Assembly: GCA_023666975.1 (NCBI GenBank)
Contig: JAMPAW010000062.1
Coordinates: 1 to 17,979 of the forward strand
Source: Clostridium sp.
GTDB taxonomy: Bacteria; Bacillota_A; Clostridia; Lachnospirales; Lachnospiraceae
Direction of reading: 5' to 3'
Length of the DNA: 17,979 bases
A model generated the notes under the pieces. It made no database searches. It was not told where the DNA came from and saw only the letters and a program-made list of their open reading frames with translations. Shown here piece by piece: positions 1 to 7,432 of this stretch (position 1 is its first letter; the number at the start of each line of letters is the position of its first letter). The position numbers and the translations under genes were made by a program.

Positions 1-341
1 TAATCATCAATTATCCCATTCAATTTAACTCCCAACGGATAATATTCGATTATCCCTTATCCACAACTTTCTCTCTTCTTCTCAACCCAAACACTCATTA
101 CTATTTTATACGATACCATGCTTCGACAATTTTTTCAACTATTTTTTAATTGTATAATACTATAACACATTTACCAATCACCATTTTACATAATAATTTT
201 AACAATATTCCGTCCATATTTCGTTTGTCATCTCTTTTCAAATGTGCAGTTACCATATACATCTTTCATCACCAAGTTCTCTTTCCTATCCCTAAACCTT
301 TCCCACAACGAGTTTTCCATAAGACAGCCCATATCCGGACA
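1..341. other. AT-rich intergenic stretch, no gene supported
   Basis: This is the end of the window to the left of the oxidoreductase stop codon. No reading frame here has a start with a ribosome binding site or recognisable protein content; the open frames on the plus strand are low-complexity shadows. I see no clear terminator directly after the oxidoreductase stop. On the minus strand there is a plausible promoter (110-138), and downstream of it an inverted repeat (37-55), so the left part is probably the leader of a leftward gene lying outside the window. Confidence 0.6.
110..138 (-). promoter_or_regulatory. Candidate sigma-A promoter firing leftwards out of the window
   Basis: On the minus strand, TTGAAA (138-133) is followed by a 17-nt spacer and TATCGT (115-110), with an upstream TGG that gives an extended -10 (TGnTATCGT). 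The -35 matches 5 of 6 consensus bases and the -10 matches 4 of 6. No gene lies between it and the window edge, so it would drive an unseen gene to the left. This is a motif-only call. Confidence 0.4.
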
Positions 342-1661
342 TCATATCCCCTTCAAGCTGTCATTTGCCGGATTATCAAGTACCTCGCCGCTTTCAGAAA
401 ACCGGGAACCGTGACAGGCGCAATCCCATGTATGCTCTGCCGGATTCCATTTCAGCGCACAGCCCAAATGCGGACAGCGTTTCGGTGTAATCGTGAGCAG
501 ATTCGCTGTTGCCTCAAATGCGTTGATCAACAGCTGCACTCTTAACATACTTCTTGACGGGGAAAAGACATCTGCAAAATCATTTTCTCTCCCTGTAACC
601 AAATCACATAAAATCTTTGCGGAAACCATGGCCCCTGTCATTCCCCATTTATTAAAGCCAGTCGCAGTAAAAAGCTCCTGTGTCCGCTTTGAATACCGGC
701 CAATATATGGCACACCGTCCAAGGTCATACAATCCTGTGCCGCCCATGCACATACTTCCTCTGCACCCGCATAATGCTCCCTCGCAAACTGCCTGAGCAC
801 TTCCCAGTCTCCGCCCTTTTTTCCTGTCCGATGTGCACCGCCGCCAAGCAGCAGCATATCGCCATAATTCCGAAAAGATATCCCCTTTTTGTCCTCGTCT
901 ACATACATTCCGTTCACCTGCATGGCCTGCCCCGCTTTTCCACCCCCTCGAAGCGCCAATACATAAGAACGGTGCTGGTACATCTTTAGAAAATAACTGC
1001 CATGCGTATTCACAAAAGGAAAATGCGTTGTCACTACCACTTTATCCGCATAGATTTTCCCGCTCTCTGTAACCGCCTCATTCCCTGCTATTTCACGGAC
1101 AAAAGTATGTTCATAAATATCCAAATCCTTCACCAGTGCGGACAAAAACTTTAATGGCTGAAACTGCGCCTGAGAAGGACAGCACACGGCTCCTGCCGTT
1201 TCAATTGGAAGGGACAACGTTTCACACAATCCGGCATCAAATCCTAATTGTTGAAATGTCCCCATTTCCTGTTCGATTTTTCTTCTGTCACGCACCGAAT
1301 ACACAAAATTATCCTTCCGCTCAAAATTACAGTCTATATTCCTGCAAAGATTCGCATATTCCTCAACTGCCTGACGGTTCGCCTCCAGATATTTTCCTGC
1401 TTTTTCTTTTCCAAAAGCAGCCAGCAGCTTATGATAAATCAGGCCGTGCTGCAACGTAATCTTTGCCGTGGTATGTCCTGTCGTTCCACCACAAATCCGG
1501 TTTTTTTCTACAAGAACACAATCTACGCCGGCCTGCTTTAAAAAATAGCCTGTGAGAATGCCGGCTATCCCGCAGCCTATAATCAACACTTCTGTTTTTC
1601 TATCCTTTTGTAATGCCGGAAACTCCGGCATTGTCACTTCCTTCTGCCAAATCGATTTCAT
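342..1661 (-). CDS. FAD-dependent oxidoreductase with C-terminal Rieske [2Fe-2S] domain
   Basis: A 439-residue, probably cytoplasmic flavoprotein of the DAO family (glycine/D-amino-acid oxidase fold) fused to a small Rieske domain. The Rossmann FAD-binding motif GCGIAG is at residues 29-34, inside a hydrophobic strand and followed by the usual acidic residue of the second strand (VLVEKN). The C-terminal 44 residues carry a Rieske cluster motif: CPH starting at residue 396 and CACH starting at 414, giving C396/H398 and C414/H417 as ligands plus two further cysteines. Family knowledge: such fusions pass electrons between flavin and a 2Fe-2S cluster; the substrate is unknown. I chose ATG 1661 because the protein then begins MKSIW, as I recall for homologues, and GGAGAG lies upstream. 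A second ATG at 1631 with a good AGAAGGAAG site is the alternative. The gene is monocistronic in this window. Confidence 0.85.
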   Translation of the reverse strand: MKSIWQKEVTMPEFPALQKDRKTEVLIIGCGIAGILTGYFLKQAGVDCVLVEKNRICGGTTGHTTAKITLQHGLIYHKLLAAFGKEKAGKYLEANRQAVEEYANLCRNIDCNFERKDNFVYSVRDRRKIEQEMGTFQQLGFDAGLCETLSLPIETAGAVCCPSQAQFQPLKFLSALVKDLDIYEHTFVREIAGNEAVTESGKIYADKVVVTTHFPFVNTHGSYFLKMYQHRSYVLALRGGGKAGQAMQVNGMYVDEDKKGISFRNYGDMLLLGGGAHRTGKKGGDWEVLRQFAREHYAGAEEVCAWAAQDCMTLDGVPYIGRYSKRTQELFTATGFNKWGMTGAMVSAKILCDLVTGRENDFADVFSPSRSMLRVQLLINAFEATANLLTITPKRCPHLGCALKWNPAEHTWDCACHGSRFSESGEVLDNPANDSLKGI

Positions 1662-1702
1662 CACAAATATACTCTCCGTTCTGTCATTTGCGAATATTCT
1701 CT

Positions 1703-1740
1703 GCAAAAGGCTGCATTTTTATGTAAAATGCAGCCTTTGC
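1703..1740. repeat. Long near-perfect inverted repeat upstream of the Rieske oxidoreductase
   Basis: Arms of 16-17 bases (GCAAA-A-GGCTGCATTTT and its complement, one bulged base) flank a 4-base loop. The U-tract is weak in either direction, so it is a poor canonical terminator, yet it lies only 41 bases before the oxidoreductase start and 19 bases beyond the flagellar-operon terminator. It could be a tandem terminator, a transcript-stabilising stem, or an operator overlapping the oxidoreductase promoter. Confidence 0.7.
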
Positions 1741-1755
1741 GACAATCGCATATAA

Positions 1756-1804
1756 CAATAAAAAGAGCCTTGATACTCTTTTACAAGAGTGATTCAAAGC
1801 CCTT
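1756..1804 (-). terminator. Intrinsic terminator of the flagellin/FliS-like transcript
   Basis: Starting 7 bases after the FliS-like stop codon, minus-strand AAGGGCTTTGA pairs with TCAAGGCTCTT (G-U wobbles included), an inner ACTCTT/AAGAGT stem closes the loop, and the right arm runs into TTTTTATTG. Position, stem and U-tract all fit a Rho-independent terminator. Confidence 0.85.
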
Positions 1805-1810
1805 TTCTTA

Positions 1811-2275
1811 TTATACCGTATACTCAGTTCCACCCATACTGCTTTCTACAAGACCACCGGTTCCATAGGTAAGACCGGCATATACTTTTTCGCTTCCCGC
1901 CATGACCGGCCCCGCCGTATCCGTCTTTGCAATCGCCGCAAAACTGGCATGATATTTTTCCAGCATATCCCTGCAGCGCTTAAGCTCTAACGGCTTCCTT
2001 TTTATCCTCGCATGAATCAGCTGCCGATTGATAAAGGCAAACACGGAATATACATCGACGGCTACGGAATTATCCATATTTAATACCGTCATTAATTCTA
2101 CCTGAACAGCCTGCGCCCTCCCGATATAATCGGTAAAGGTATCTAAATCCTTCTCATAGACCTGTAATGCCTCATCAATCCACTGTATTTCCATTTCCAG
2201 CATTACTACGGTCATCTCGCCGACTCCTGCCTGGGAAATCCGCATTTTATATACATTCATCTGCTCTTCAGTCAT
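1811..2275 (-). CDS. fliS: FliS-like flagellin chaperone with glycine-rich C-terminal tail
   Basis: A 154-residue helical protein 30 bases downstream of flagellin and almost certainly co-transcribed with it. The pattern matches FliS: an N-terminal segment (YKMRISQAGVGEMTVVMLEM) in the place of the family's ASPEELI-LMLYD stretch, a helix with IGRAQAVQVELMTVLNMD resembling the KAQ-I--L---LD segment, then VYSVFAFINRQLIHA resembling LYDYMNRRL--A. FliS binds the C-terminal disordered region of flagellin in the cytoplasm and blocks premature polymerisation before export. Typical FliS is about 125-130 residues; here a tail of roughly 35 residues, rich in Gly and ending TEYTV, is added. AGGAGG sits 5 bases before ATG 2275 and only 2 before the ATG at 2278, so the second ATG is the more likely start. 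The assignment rests on pattern and context and is divergent from textbook FliS. Confidence 0.75.
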   Translation of the reverse strand: MTEEQMNVYKMRISQAGVGEMTVVMLEMEIQWIDEALQVYEKDLDTFTDYIGRAQAVQVELMTVLNMDNSVAVDVYSVFAFINRQLIHARIKRKPLELKRCRDMLEKYHASFAAIAKTDTAGPVMAGSEKVYAGLTYGTGGLVESSMGGTEYTV

Positions 2276-2305
2276 CATATCCTCCTATCAGGAACAATAT
2301 TTCAT

Positions 2306-3709
2306 CTATCTCTGGAACAGCTGTAACAATCCTTCCGGTCTTGCATTAGACTTCAGCAGCATCTGCAGCGCACTCTGACTCAAAACATTCTGCTGTGAAT
2401 ATTCCGTAATCTCCTCGGCCATATCCGTATCCTGAATTCGGGATACCGCACTGGTCAGGTTTTCACTGGAACTCTCCAGATTGGTTACCGTATGATCCAG
2501 ACGATTCTGATAAGCACCCAGCGCAGAACGGATACCGGATATCTTGGCCACCGCTGCATCAATTTTTTCAATGGCCTCTGACGCATAGCCGTTAGTATAC
2601 ACATTAATGTGCTCAATCTCCAGCGATTCTGCTGTCGTCTTATTAATGTTGACATTCAACGTCTGTCCCTCATTGTTCCCAATCTGCAATACCATCGGAC
2701 CTGCGGAAAGAACAGTGATTGTCGCATCAACTTCTTCGATCCCTCCTACACCATTATCTTCCGTCGCATCTGGGTCTATATCATAAACCATTTTAAATCC
2801 GTCTTTATCGGTTACGGTAATCCGGTTTCCCTGTGCCTCCACAGTAGCCGTCTCTGAAAATCCTACCCGATCGGCACCAAAGCTGGCCTCCGCATCCTTG
2901 CCATATGCCGTTGAACCATCAGCACCAAACAATGCCTCCAATTCCTCATTGCTGGCTTTAACCGTAATACGCTGCTTGGTTCCATATTCCTGCGAAATAA
3001 GATCCCCGGTATTCTCATAATAATCAATGCCGATTTTGGAGGTGGCATTGCGAATCTTCTCATTTACTTCTGTGGCAGTCATGCCCTCTTTAATGCGGAT
3101 TTCAAAGTTGTTAATCAGCAATGTGCCCTCTTCACTCTTGGAAATCACCTTACCTGCCGCCAGAGGAGTAATAGAACTCTTTGCCTGTTCACCTAATGCC
3201 GAAACGGTAAGACCATATTCACCCGGCTCAATATCACCACCGATTTCAACCACCTTCAGAGCATCGGAATCCGTATATCCCTTTTTATTCAGCTCTCCGT
3301 TAAGCAGCTTTCTGCCATTAAAATCCGTCGTCTCAGAAATGCGGTCCAGCTCTTCTCTCAGCTGGTCAATCTCATCTTGCATTGCATCCTTATCTTCTTC
3401 TGCATACACCTCATTGGCACCTCTTACCGCCAATTCACGGATTCTCGCCAGAATAGAGTGGATTTCATCTAAAGCTCCCTCTGCCGTCTGAATCAGGGAA
3501 ATGCCGTCATTCGCATTATTCTCCGCTCTTGCCAGACCTCTTAACTGTGAATTCATTCTCTGAGAAATCGCTTTGGCTGCCGGGTCATCAGAAGACTTAT
3601 TCACTTTATAACCCGAAGACAGTCTCTGCATAGACAATGTCAGATTGTTATTAATTCCCGCCAAATTGTTGTTGGCTGTATGCGCCATCGAATTGTGATT
3701 CAACCTCAT
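2306..3709 (-). CDS. fliC: Flagellin (filament subunit)
   Basis: A 467-residue filament protein, exported by the flagellar type III apparatus and polymerised outside the cell. The N-terminal D0/D1 region (about 1-140) has the hallmark RLSSG at residue 29, followed by a SDDPA segment where many flagellins have GDDAAG, then NDGISLIQTAEGAL and RIRELAV. The C-terminal D1/D0 helices (about 375-467) include LGAYQNRLDHTVTNL and ENLTSAVSRIQDTDMA, and the protein ends in LLQLFQR. Between them lies a variable, surface-exposed domain of about 230 residues. There is no cysteine, as usual for flagellin. The start is ATG 3709: GAGG lies 8 bases upstream, whereas the GTG at 3718 overlaps that ribosome binding site. 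It is transcribed from the sigma-28-like promoter at 3837-3863, has a structured leader, and is followed by the FliS-like chaperone and a terminator. Confidence 0.97.
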   Translation of the reverse strand: MRLNHNSMAHTANNNLAGINNNLTLSMQRLSSGYKVNKSSDDPAAKAISQRMNSQLRGLARAENNANDGISLIQTAEGALDEIHSILARIRELAVRGANEVYAEEDKDAMQDEIDQLREELDRISETTDFNGRKLLNGELNKKGYTDSDALKVVEIGGDIEPGEYGLTVSALGEQAKSSITPLAAGKVISKSEEGTLLINNFEIRIKEGMTATEVNEKIRNATSKIGIDYYENTGDLISQEYGTKQRITVKASNEELEALFGADGSTAYGKDAEASFGADRVGFSETATVEAQGNRITVTDKDGFKMVYDIDPDATEDNGVGGIEEVDATITVLSAGPMVLQIGNNEGQTLNVNINKTTAESLEIEHINVYTNGYASEAIEKIDAAVAKISGIRSALGAYQNRLDHTVTNLESSSENLTSAVSRIQDTDMAEEITEYSQQNVLSQSALQMLLKSNARPEGLLQLFQR

Positions 3710-3829
3710 ATACTTCACCTCAATTATTACTTTCCAGTCAGCAGTTGAACCTCCATTTTCAATCTCGCTGTCTACTTTCAGCGGCTTTGAATATCCTTTT
3801 CTCCGCCTGTTATTTCTATATCATCAACT
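3710..3829 (-). promoter_or_regulatory. Flagellin mRNA leader with GGA-bearing hairpins (candidate CsrA-type control)
   Basis: From the predicted start near 3829 to the flagellin ATG there are about 120 untranslated bases with four GGA triplets. One is in the loop of an UUGAA/UUCAA hairpin (3745-3762, loop AAUGGAGG); another is in the loop of a CAG(G)CGG/CCGCUG stem (3779-3809). GGA in a hairpin loop is the recognition feature of CsrA, and CsrA binding to the flagellin leader is known in Bacillus subtilis (hag). That CsrA acts here is inference; no csrA or fliW is in the window. Confidence 0.35.
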
Positions 3830-3832
3830 AAT

Positions 3833-6800
3833 TTAATTATCGGCAGTGATTCCCGTTAACTTAATAGCAATGAGAAGTTGTTTTGCTGCCTTGTACAGTC
3901 TTGAAACGGATACCTCCTGGCCTCCGCCCTCAGCTCCGTACTGCATCGGCCTTGTTCCGTCCAGCCGCAAATCCCTCACTTCCATTCCCACTTTGGCAAA
4001 TGCCGACCGGATAGTCAGTTCATTGTTCTCCAATGCTTTCTGTCCCGCTTCCTCTTCCGTCTCCACATACCCCTCAAGCTGATTGCCTTCCATATGGATA
4101 AATGCTTCCAGCACACCGTATTTTGCCGTCTGCACCGTGGCGGTAATATCTCCCGCATGGCTGCCGTCCTGCATAATGGACACCTTCATGATACTGACCT
4201 CGTCGCCCATCACCAGCGGAATCCGGAATACATCTTCCTCCACTGCCCGCATGGCAATCGGCATGCCTGCATTCAGATATTTTAACGCCTGAATATCCAT
4301 CGACGTAATTGTTCCGTCCTGCTCTTTATCATGGATCGCCTCTGACAGATTGGAACGGATATTTTCCAGCCCATACACGACATCTGACTTGCTCTCCAGA
4401 TTTTCCAGAATCTGCGCTTCTTTGGCCGTGATTTTCTCCCGCTTATCCTGCGGCAGGCCATTCTTAATCCTGCGAATCATGCCGTAAATGCCGTCCTCAC
4501 CGTACATTACCTGATGTGCGGCAATAATATTTGTAACCGTTTTCGGCATGTTATTGGCATCCAGCATAGTCTCCACTTCTTCCTCATAGCTGAGTGCCTG
4601 TTTCAATTCCTCCGACAGTTCTTCGGTAAGCTCCCCTTCACCCTGTCCGTTGTCTCCCGCCTTCATAATCGCGTTCAACTCTTCAAAACTCATGTTAAGG
4701 TAATCCGTCCGCTCCATTCCTTTCAAGGTCTCCGGACGTATATGGCGCAAAATGCTGCCGGTAATCGTCTGGTTGTAAGCCGTTTCAATCTGATGTAAAA
4801 TACCGCCTTCCTGCGTCTCTACATCTACACGCTCGCCAAAATTTTCATCTACAGACACGTCTATACCTCTGGCCTTACGGCTCTTATCAGCAGAAAACAG
4901 ATTGTTCAGTGTAACCTCCTGTCCGTTTCTCACTATCGCGCCAATATCCTTACCCCGTGATTTCTCTATCTTATCCAGCAGGCGGTAAATGCCGATAAAG
5001 CTCTGCCGCTCTGCATCGGTTATCTCGTTATTGCGGTCCATCTGATACAAAAACTCACTGAAACGCTGCTCGTCCGTTATCCCTCTAACCTCTCTTTGCT
5101 GCATAATTTCTTCATTTAAACCGTCAATCGTCATATTAAGCGGATTCTTACTCTCTCTGATTAAATTCAGCACAATTTGTGGAGTAAGCGTCTCAAACAT
5201 CTGCTGTACCTTAGCGTCCGCCGCCTTAACACTTGCAATGTTTGTTCTGTTTAACTCCATTTCATTATATGCCAGAATCCGAACCGCCCTCTGATTCTCT
5301 TCATTGCGGTCCATATCCATATCCGCCAAAATGGCATCTACATTTTGAAAAGCCTCCGTAATCGAATCACCCATATCCCGGCGCGGTCTCGTCATCATTG
5401 TCTCATACGCCTGCCCGGCCAGAACCGCCTTAATGCGGTTACCTGCCTCGTATAAGCCGCCTACCGTAACCGTCGGACGCTTCACCATTTCACCCAGCGT
5501 ATATTCCGGCAGATTTTTCAGCCCGTCCGTCTCCTTCAGCGTTTCCTTTAACAAATCCACATCTTCAGGAACATCATGCAGGTCCTGCGTAGAAACCACT
5601 TTGTCATAATATTGATTCTCTTCCTGGCGCAAGGCCTCCACAATTCGCGAAAGCGGTCTGGCATCGATATTGATATCCTGCCTTACCAGACGTACCGCAG
5701 CCTCAATCGTCATGGACAGACGAATTTCTTCTAGCTGCCTCCTCGCCGTCACGGCACTGGGATTATTGGATAACGGCATAACACTCTCCGGCTGGGAACC
5801 GTCCTGTCCTACGCCACTCAAGGACAGGCTTGCCCCCTCTACACCCGTGTTCACGGGACCTCTCATTCTTCTCATATCTACACTGCGCATGGAAACATTA
5901 TACAGATAAGAAACCGTTACCGGCTTGCCCTGCAATACGGCATTATCCACAGCCTTAGCCGTAATTCCCTGTATTCTCTCTATCAGGCGGGAGGCTCTGT
6001 CCTTAATGGAACTGCCGCTGATTCTCGCCTGCTCCGGCGGGTTACCCATGGCGATCTGCTCTTCTATATTTTCTTCAATCTGGGACACTTGAATGCCTCT
6101 TTGATTTACCGAGTATACTGCCATATATAGCCGCAGAGAATCCACGGTAATCGGCAGTTCATGCTGCAGCATAAACCGTGCCGCACCAAGGCTTCTGTCA
6201 TTTACCGACATTCCTGCCGATTCTACAATTCCCGTGACCTGAGGATAAATATCATTCCAAACCTTTTCATTTACCGGCAATTCTACGGCAGGACTCTCTT
6301 CATTCACACTGTGCTGAGCAGTTCCCAGATTTTCTATCGTCAGCCCCATGTTATTTTTGACCATATAAATTAATTGCTCATCGGAAATCAGCGCCGTGTC
6401 ACTGCGGATATAATCATCTTCTGGTCTCGTTATATTCTCGGCCGGATTGGCTGCTGCCCCGCTCTGCGGTTGTCCGGCTTTACTGTCGGCTACGTCTTTC
6501 ATTGCCGTAGCCGCATCGACCACATAGCCCTCACTGTTCAATCGCACCGGTCCCCGGTATCCGCTCTCATCTGCTTCCGCTTCCACTGCCTCCCCGGCGG
6601 CTGCCTGTGGCGGTTCCGGCTGCTGCGATGCTCCGCCGGGAGCTACGCTGTCTCGCAGTTTTCCAAGCGTTTCCTTGACAATATCACCAATCTGCTCATT
6701 TATCTCGTCCTGATGTTCTCCGGAACGAATGGTAATCACCATTCCCATCAAATCAGAAAGAACAGCGTTGCTGATGTCTATCTGCATCATACGCAGCTTG

Positions 6801-7288
6801 CCGATTTCCTCCGCCGTCAGTGTCCGAAGAATCTCTTTCTGATTCTCCTTCGCCTCTTTTTCGTCCAAAGCACCGTCCAGATTCTCCTTAATCATCTCCG
6901 AAAACTGCTCGGTGCTCTGCATTACCTGCGCACCGGTTGCTGCATCCAGCATGCCCTGTCCGGCTGCCGGCTGAGTGCCTACAATTTTGAGGGATACCTG
7001 ATTCTTATTTGCCTCCTGAATCTTCAGGTAAATGGTATCTCCGGGCTGGGCATTCTCCAACTCTTTAGCCGCCTTCGTCTTCATCTGGATACCGTTAATA
7101 TCCAGCACAGGTTCCTTTCCTCCCTTTACCAGCTTGCATGCCAGCAAATCTCCCACATTGCTTCCATTTAATATATCGTTACTTCTACCTCCGGAACCAG
7201 TCTGTCCTGCACCGGACATCGCGACACCGCCAAAGAGAGAATTGTCATACCCTGTCTGCTGGTTATTATTCCCAATCTGATAATTCAT
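3833..7288 (-). CDS. Very large FliK-like flagellar protein (hook-length / export-switch candidate)
   Basis: A 1151-residue soluble, acidic protein with no signal peptide or membrane segment. Residues about 45-106 form a compact beta-rich segment (GDLLACKLVKGGKEP... GDTIYLKIQEANKNQVSLKIVG). A long helical, Glu/Gln/Met-rich middle follows, containing a low-complexity stretch (about 210-245). Residues about 1021-1110 look like the FliK C-terminal domain (Flg_hook): strands VSIMKVSIMQDG, DITATVQTAKYG and VLEAFIHMEGNQLEGYVETE, then a helix and GMEVRDLRLD. In FliK this domain contacts FlhB and switches export from hook to filament substrates. I believe similar proteins in Lachnospiraceae are catalogued under a domain of unknown function, but I cannot check. 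FliK itself is usually 375-500 residues, so this is two to three times longer. ATG 7288 has GAGGTG 5 bases upstream. The FliK link is inferred from fold pattern and position beside flagellin. Confidence 0.6.
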   Translation of the reverse strand: MNYQIGNNNQQTGYDNSLFGGVAMSGAGQTGSGGRSNDILNGSNVGDLLACKLVKGGKEPVLDINGIQMKTKAAKELENAQPGDTIYLKIQEANKNQVSLKIVGTQPAAGQGMLDAATGAQVMQSTEQFSEMIKENLDGALDEKEAKENQKEILRTLTAEEIGKLRMMQIDISNAVLSDLMGMVITIRSGEHQDEINEQIGDIVKETLGKLRDSVAPGGASQQPEPPQAAAGEAVEAEADESGYRGPVRLNSEGYVVDAATAMKDVADSKAGQPQSGAAANPAENITRPEDDYIRSDTALISDEQLIYMVKNNMGLTIENLGTAQHSVNEESPAVELPVNEKVWNDIYPQVTGIVESAGMSVNDRSLGAARFMLQHELPITVDSLRLYMAVYSVNQRGIQVSQIEENIEEQIAMGNPPEQARISGSSIKDRASRLIERIQGITAKAVDNAVLQGKPVTVSYLYNVSMRSVDMRRMRGPVNTGVEGASLSLSGVGQDGSQPESVMPLSNNPSAVTARRQLEEIRLSMTIEAAVRLVRQDINIDARPLSRIVEALRQEENQYYDKVVSTQDLHDVPEDVDLLKETLKETDGLKNLPEYTLGEMVKRPTVTVGGLYEAGNRIKAVLAGQAYETMMTRPRRDMGDSITEAFQNVDAILADMDMDRNEENQRAVRILAYNEMELNRTNIASVKAADAKVQQMFETLTPQIVLNLIRESKNPLNMTIDGLNEEIMQQREVRGITDEQRFSEFLYQMDRNNEITDAERQSFIGIYRLLDKIEKSRGKDIGAIVRNGQEVTLNNLFSADKSRKARGIDVSVDENFGERVDVETQEGGILHQIETAYNQTITGSILRHIRPETLKGMERTDYLNMSFEELNAIMKAGDNGQGEGELTEELSEELKQALSYEEEVETMLDANNMPKTVTNIIAAHQVMYGEDGIYGMIRRIKNGLPQDKREKITAKEAQILENLESKSDVVYGLENIRSNLSEAIHDKEQDGTITSMDIQALKYLNAGMPIAMRAVEEDVFRIPLVMGDEVSIMKVSIMQDGSHAGDITATVQTAKYGVLEAFIHMEGNQLEGYVETEEEAGQKALENNELTIRSAFAKVGMEVRDLRLDGTRPMQYGAEGGGQEVSVSRLYKAAKQLLIAIKLTGITADN
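3837..3863 (-). promoter_or_regulatory. Sigma-28-type flagellar promoter overlapping the stop codon of the upstream gene
   Basis: The minus strand reads TAAG (3863-3860), a 15-nt spacer, then GCCGATAA (3844-3837), which is identical to the sigma-28 -10 consensus (TAAA-N15-GCCGATAA). An alternative -35, TTAA at 3864-3861 with a 16-nt spacer, is also acceptable. The -10 element is made of the last Ala, Asp and Asn codons of the 1151-residue gene, so the promoter is embedded in coding sequence. It reads directly into flagellin, 128 bases upstream of its ATG. Confidence 0.8.
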
Positions 7289-7315
7289 TCCGTCACCTCA
7301 TTTATTTCATATATA

Positions 7316-7344
7316 TTATCTATTTATTATGTCGGAAACTTTTA
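7316..7344 (-). promoter_or_regulatory. Weak candidate sigma-28 promoter of the FliK-like gene
   Basis: The minus strand has TAAAAGTTT (7344-7336), 12 bases, then ATAGATAA (7323-7316), against the consensus TAAAGTTT-N11-GCCGATAA. The -35 carries one inserted A and the -10 matches GATAA but not GCC. Its position 28 bases before the start codon fits, but the region is very AT-rich, so chance resemblance is possible. Confidence 0.3.
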
Positions 7345-7375
7345 TTCTTTTCTAAAGCAAAACCAAAACTATACA

Positions 7376-7404
7376 TTGATTATTTTACGAATAAAAGCTA
7401 TAAT
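7376..7404 (+). promoter_or_regulatory. Sigma-A promoter of the secreted cysteine protease
   Basis: TTGATT (7376-7381), an exact 17-base spacer and TATAAT (7399-7404). Transcription would begin near 7411, and a strong AAGGAGGAG ribosome binding site follows at 7418-7426 before the ATG at 7433, giving a short leader of about 20 bases. It is divergent from the FliK-like gene within a 144-base gap. Confidence 0.8.
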
Positions 7405-7432
7405 AAAAAGCAGATAAAAGGAGGAGATATTC

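Noticed and set aside
3027..3491. A 154-codon plus-strand open frame opposite flagellin
   Set aside because: It is Ser/Leu-rich antisense shadow of conserved flagellin coding sequence, without a ribosome binding site.
3710..3825. Flagellin frame stays open about 35 codons upstream of the ATG
   Set aside because: There is no ATG and no ribosome binding site in it; the GTG at 3718 overlaps the site that serves ATG 3709, and the predicted transcription start lies nearby.
6374..7171. A 265-codon open frame on the plus strand, antisense to the FliK-like gene
   Set aside because: It lies wholly opposite a gene with strong coding character and a good ribosome binding site, and its composition (Leu, Cys, His, Arg rich) is that of a shadow frame.
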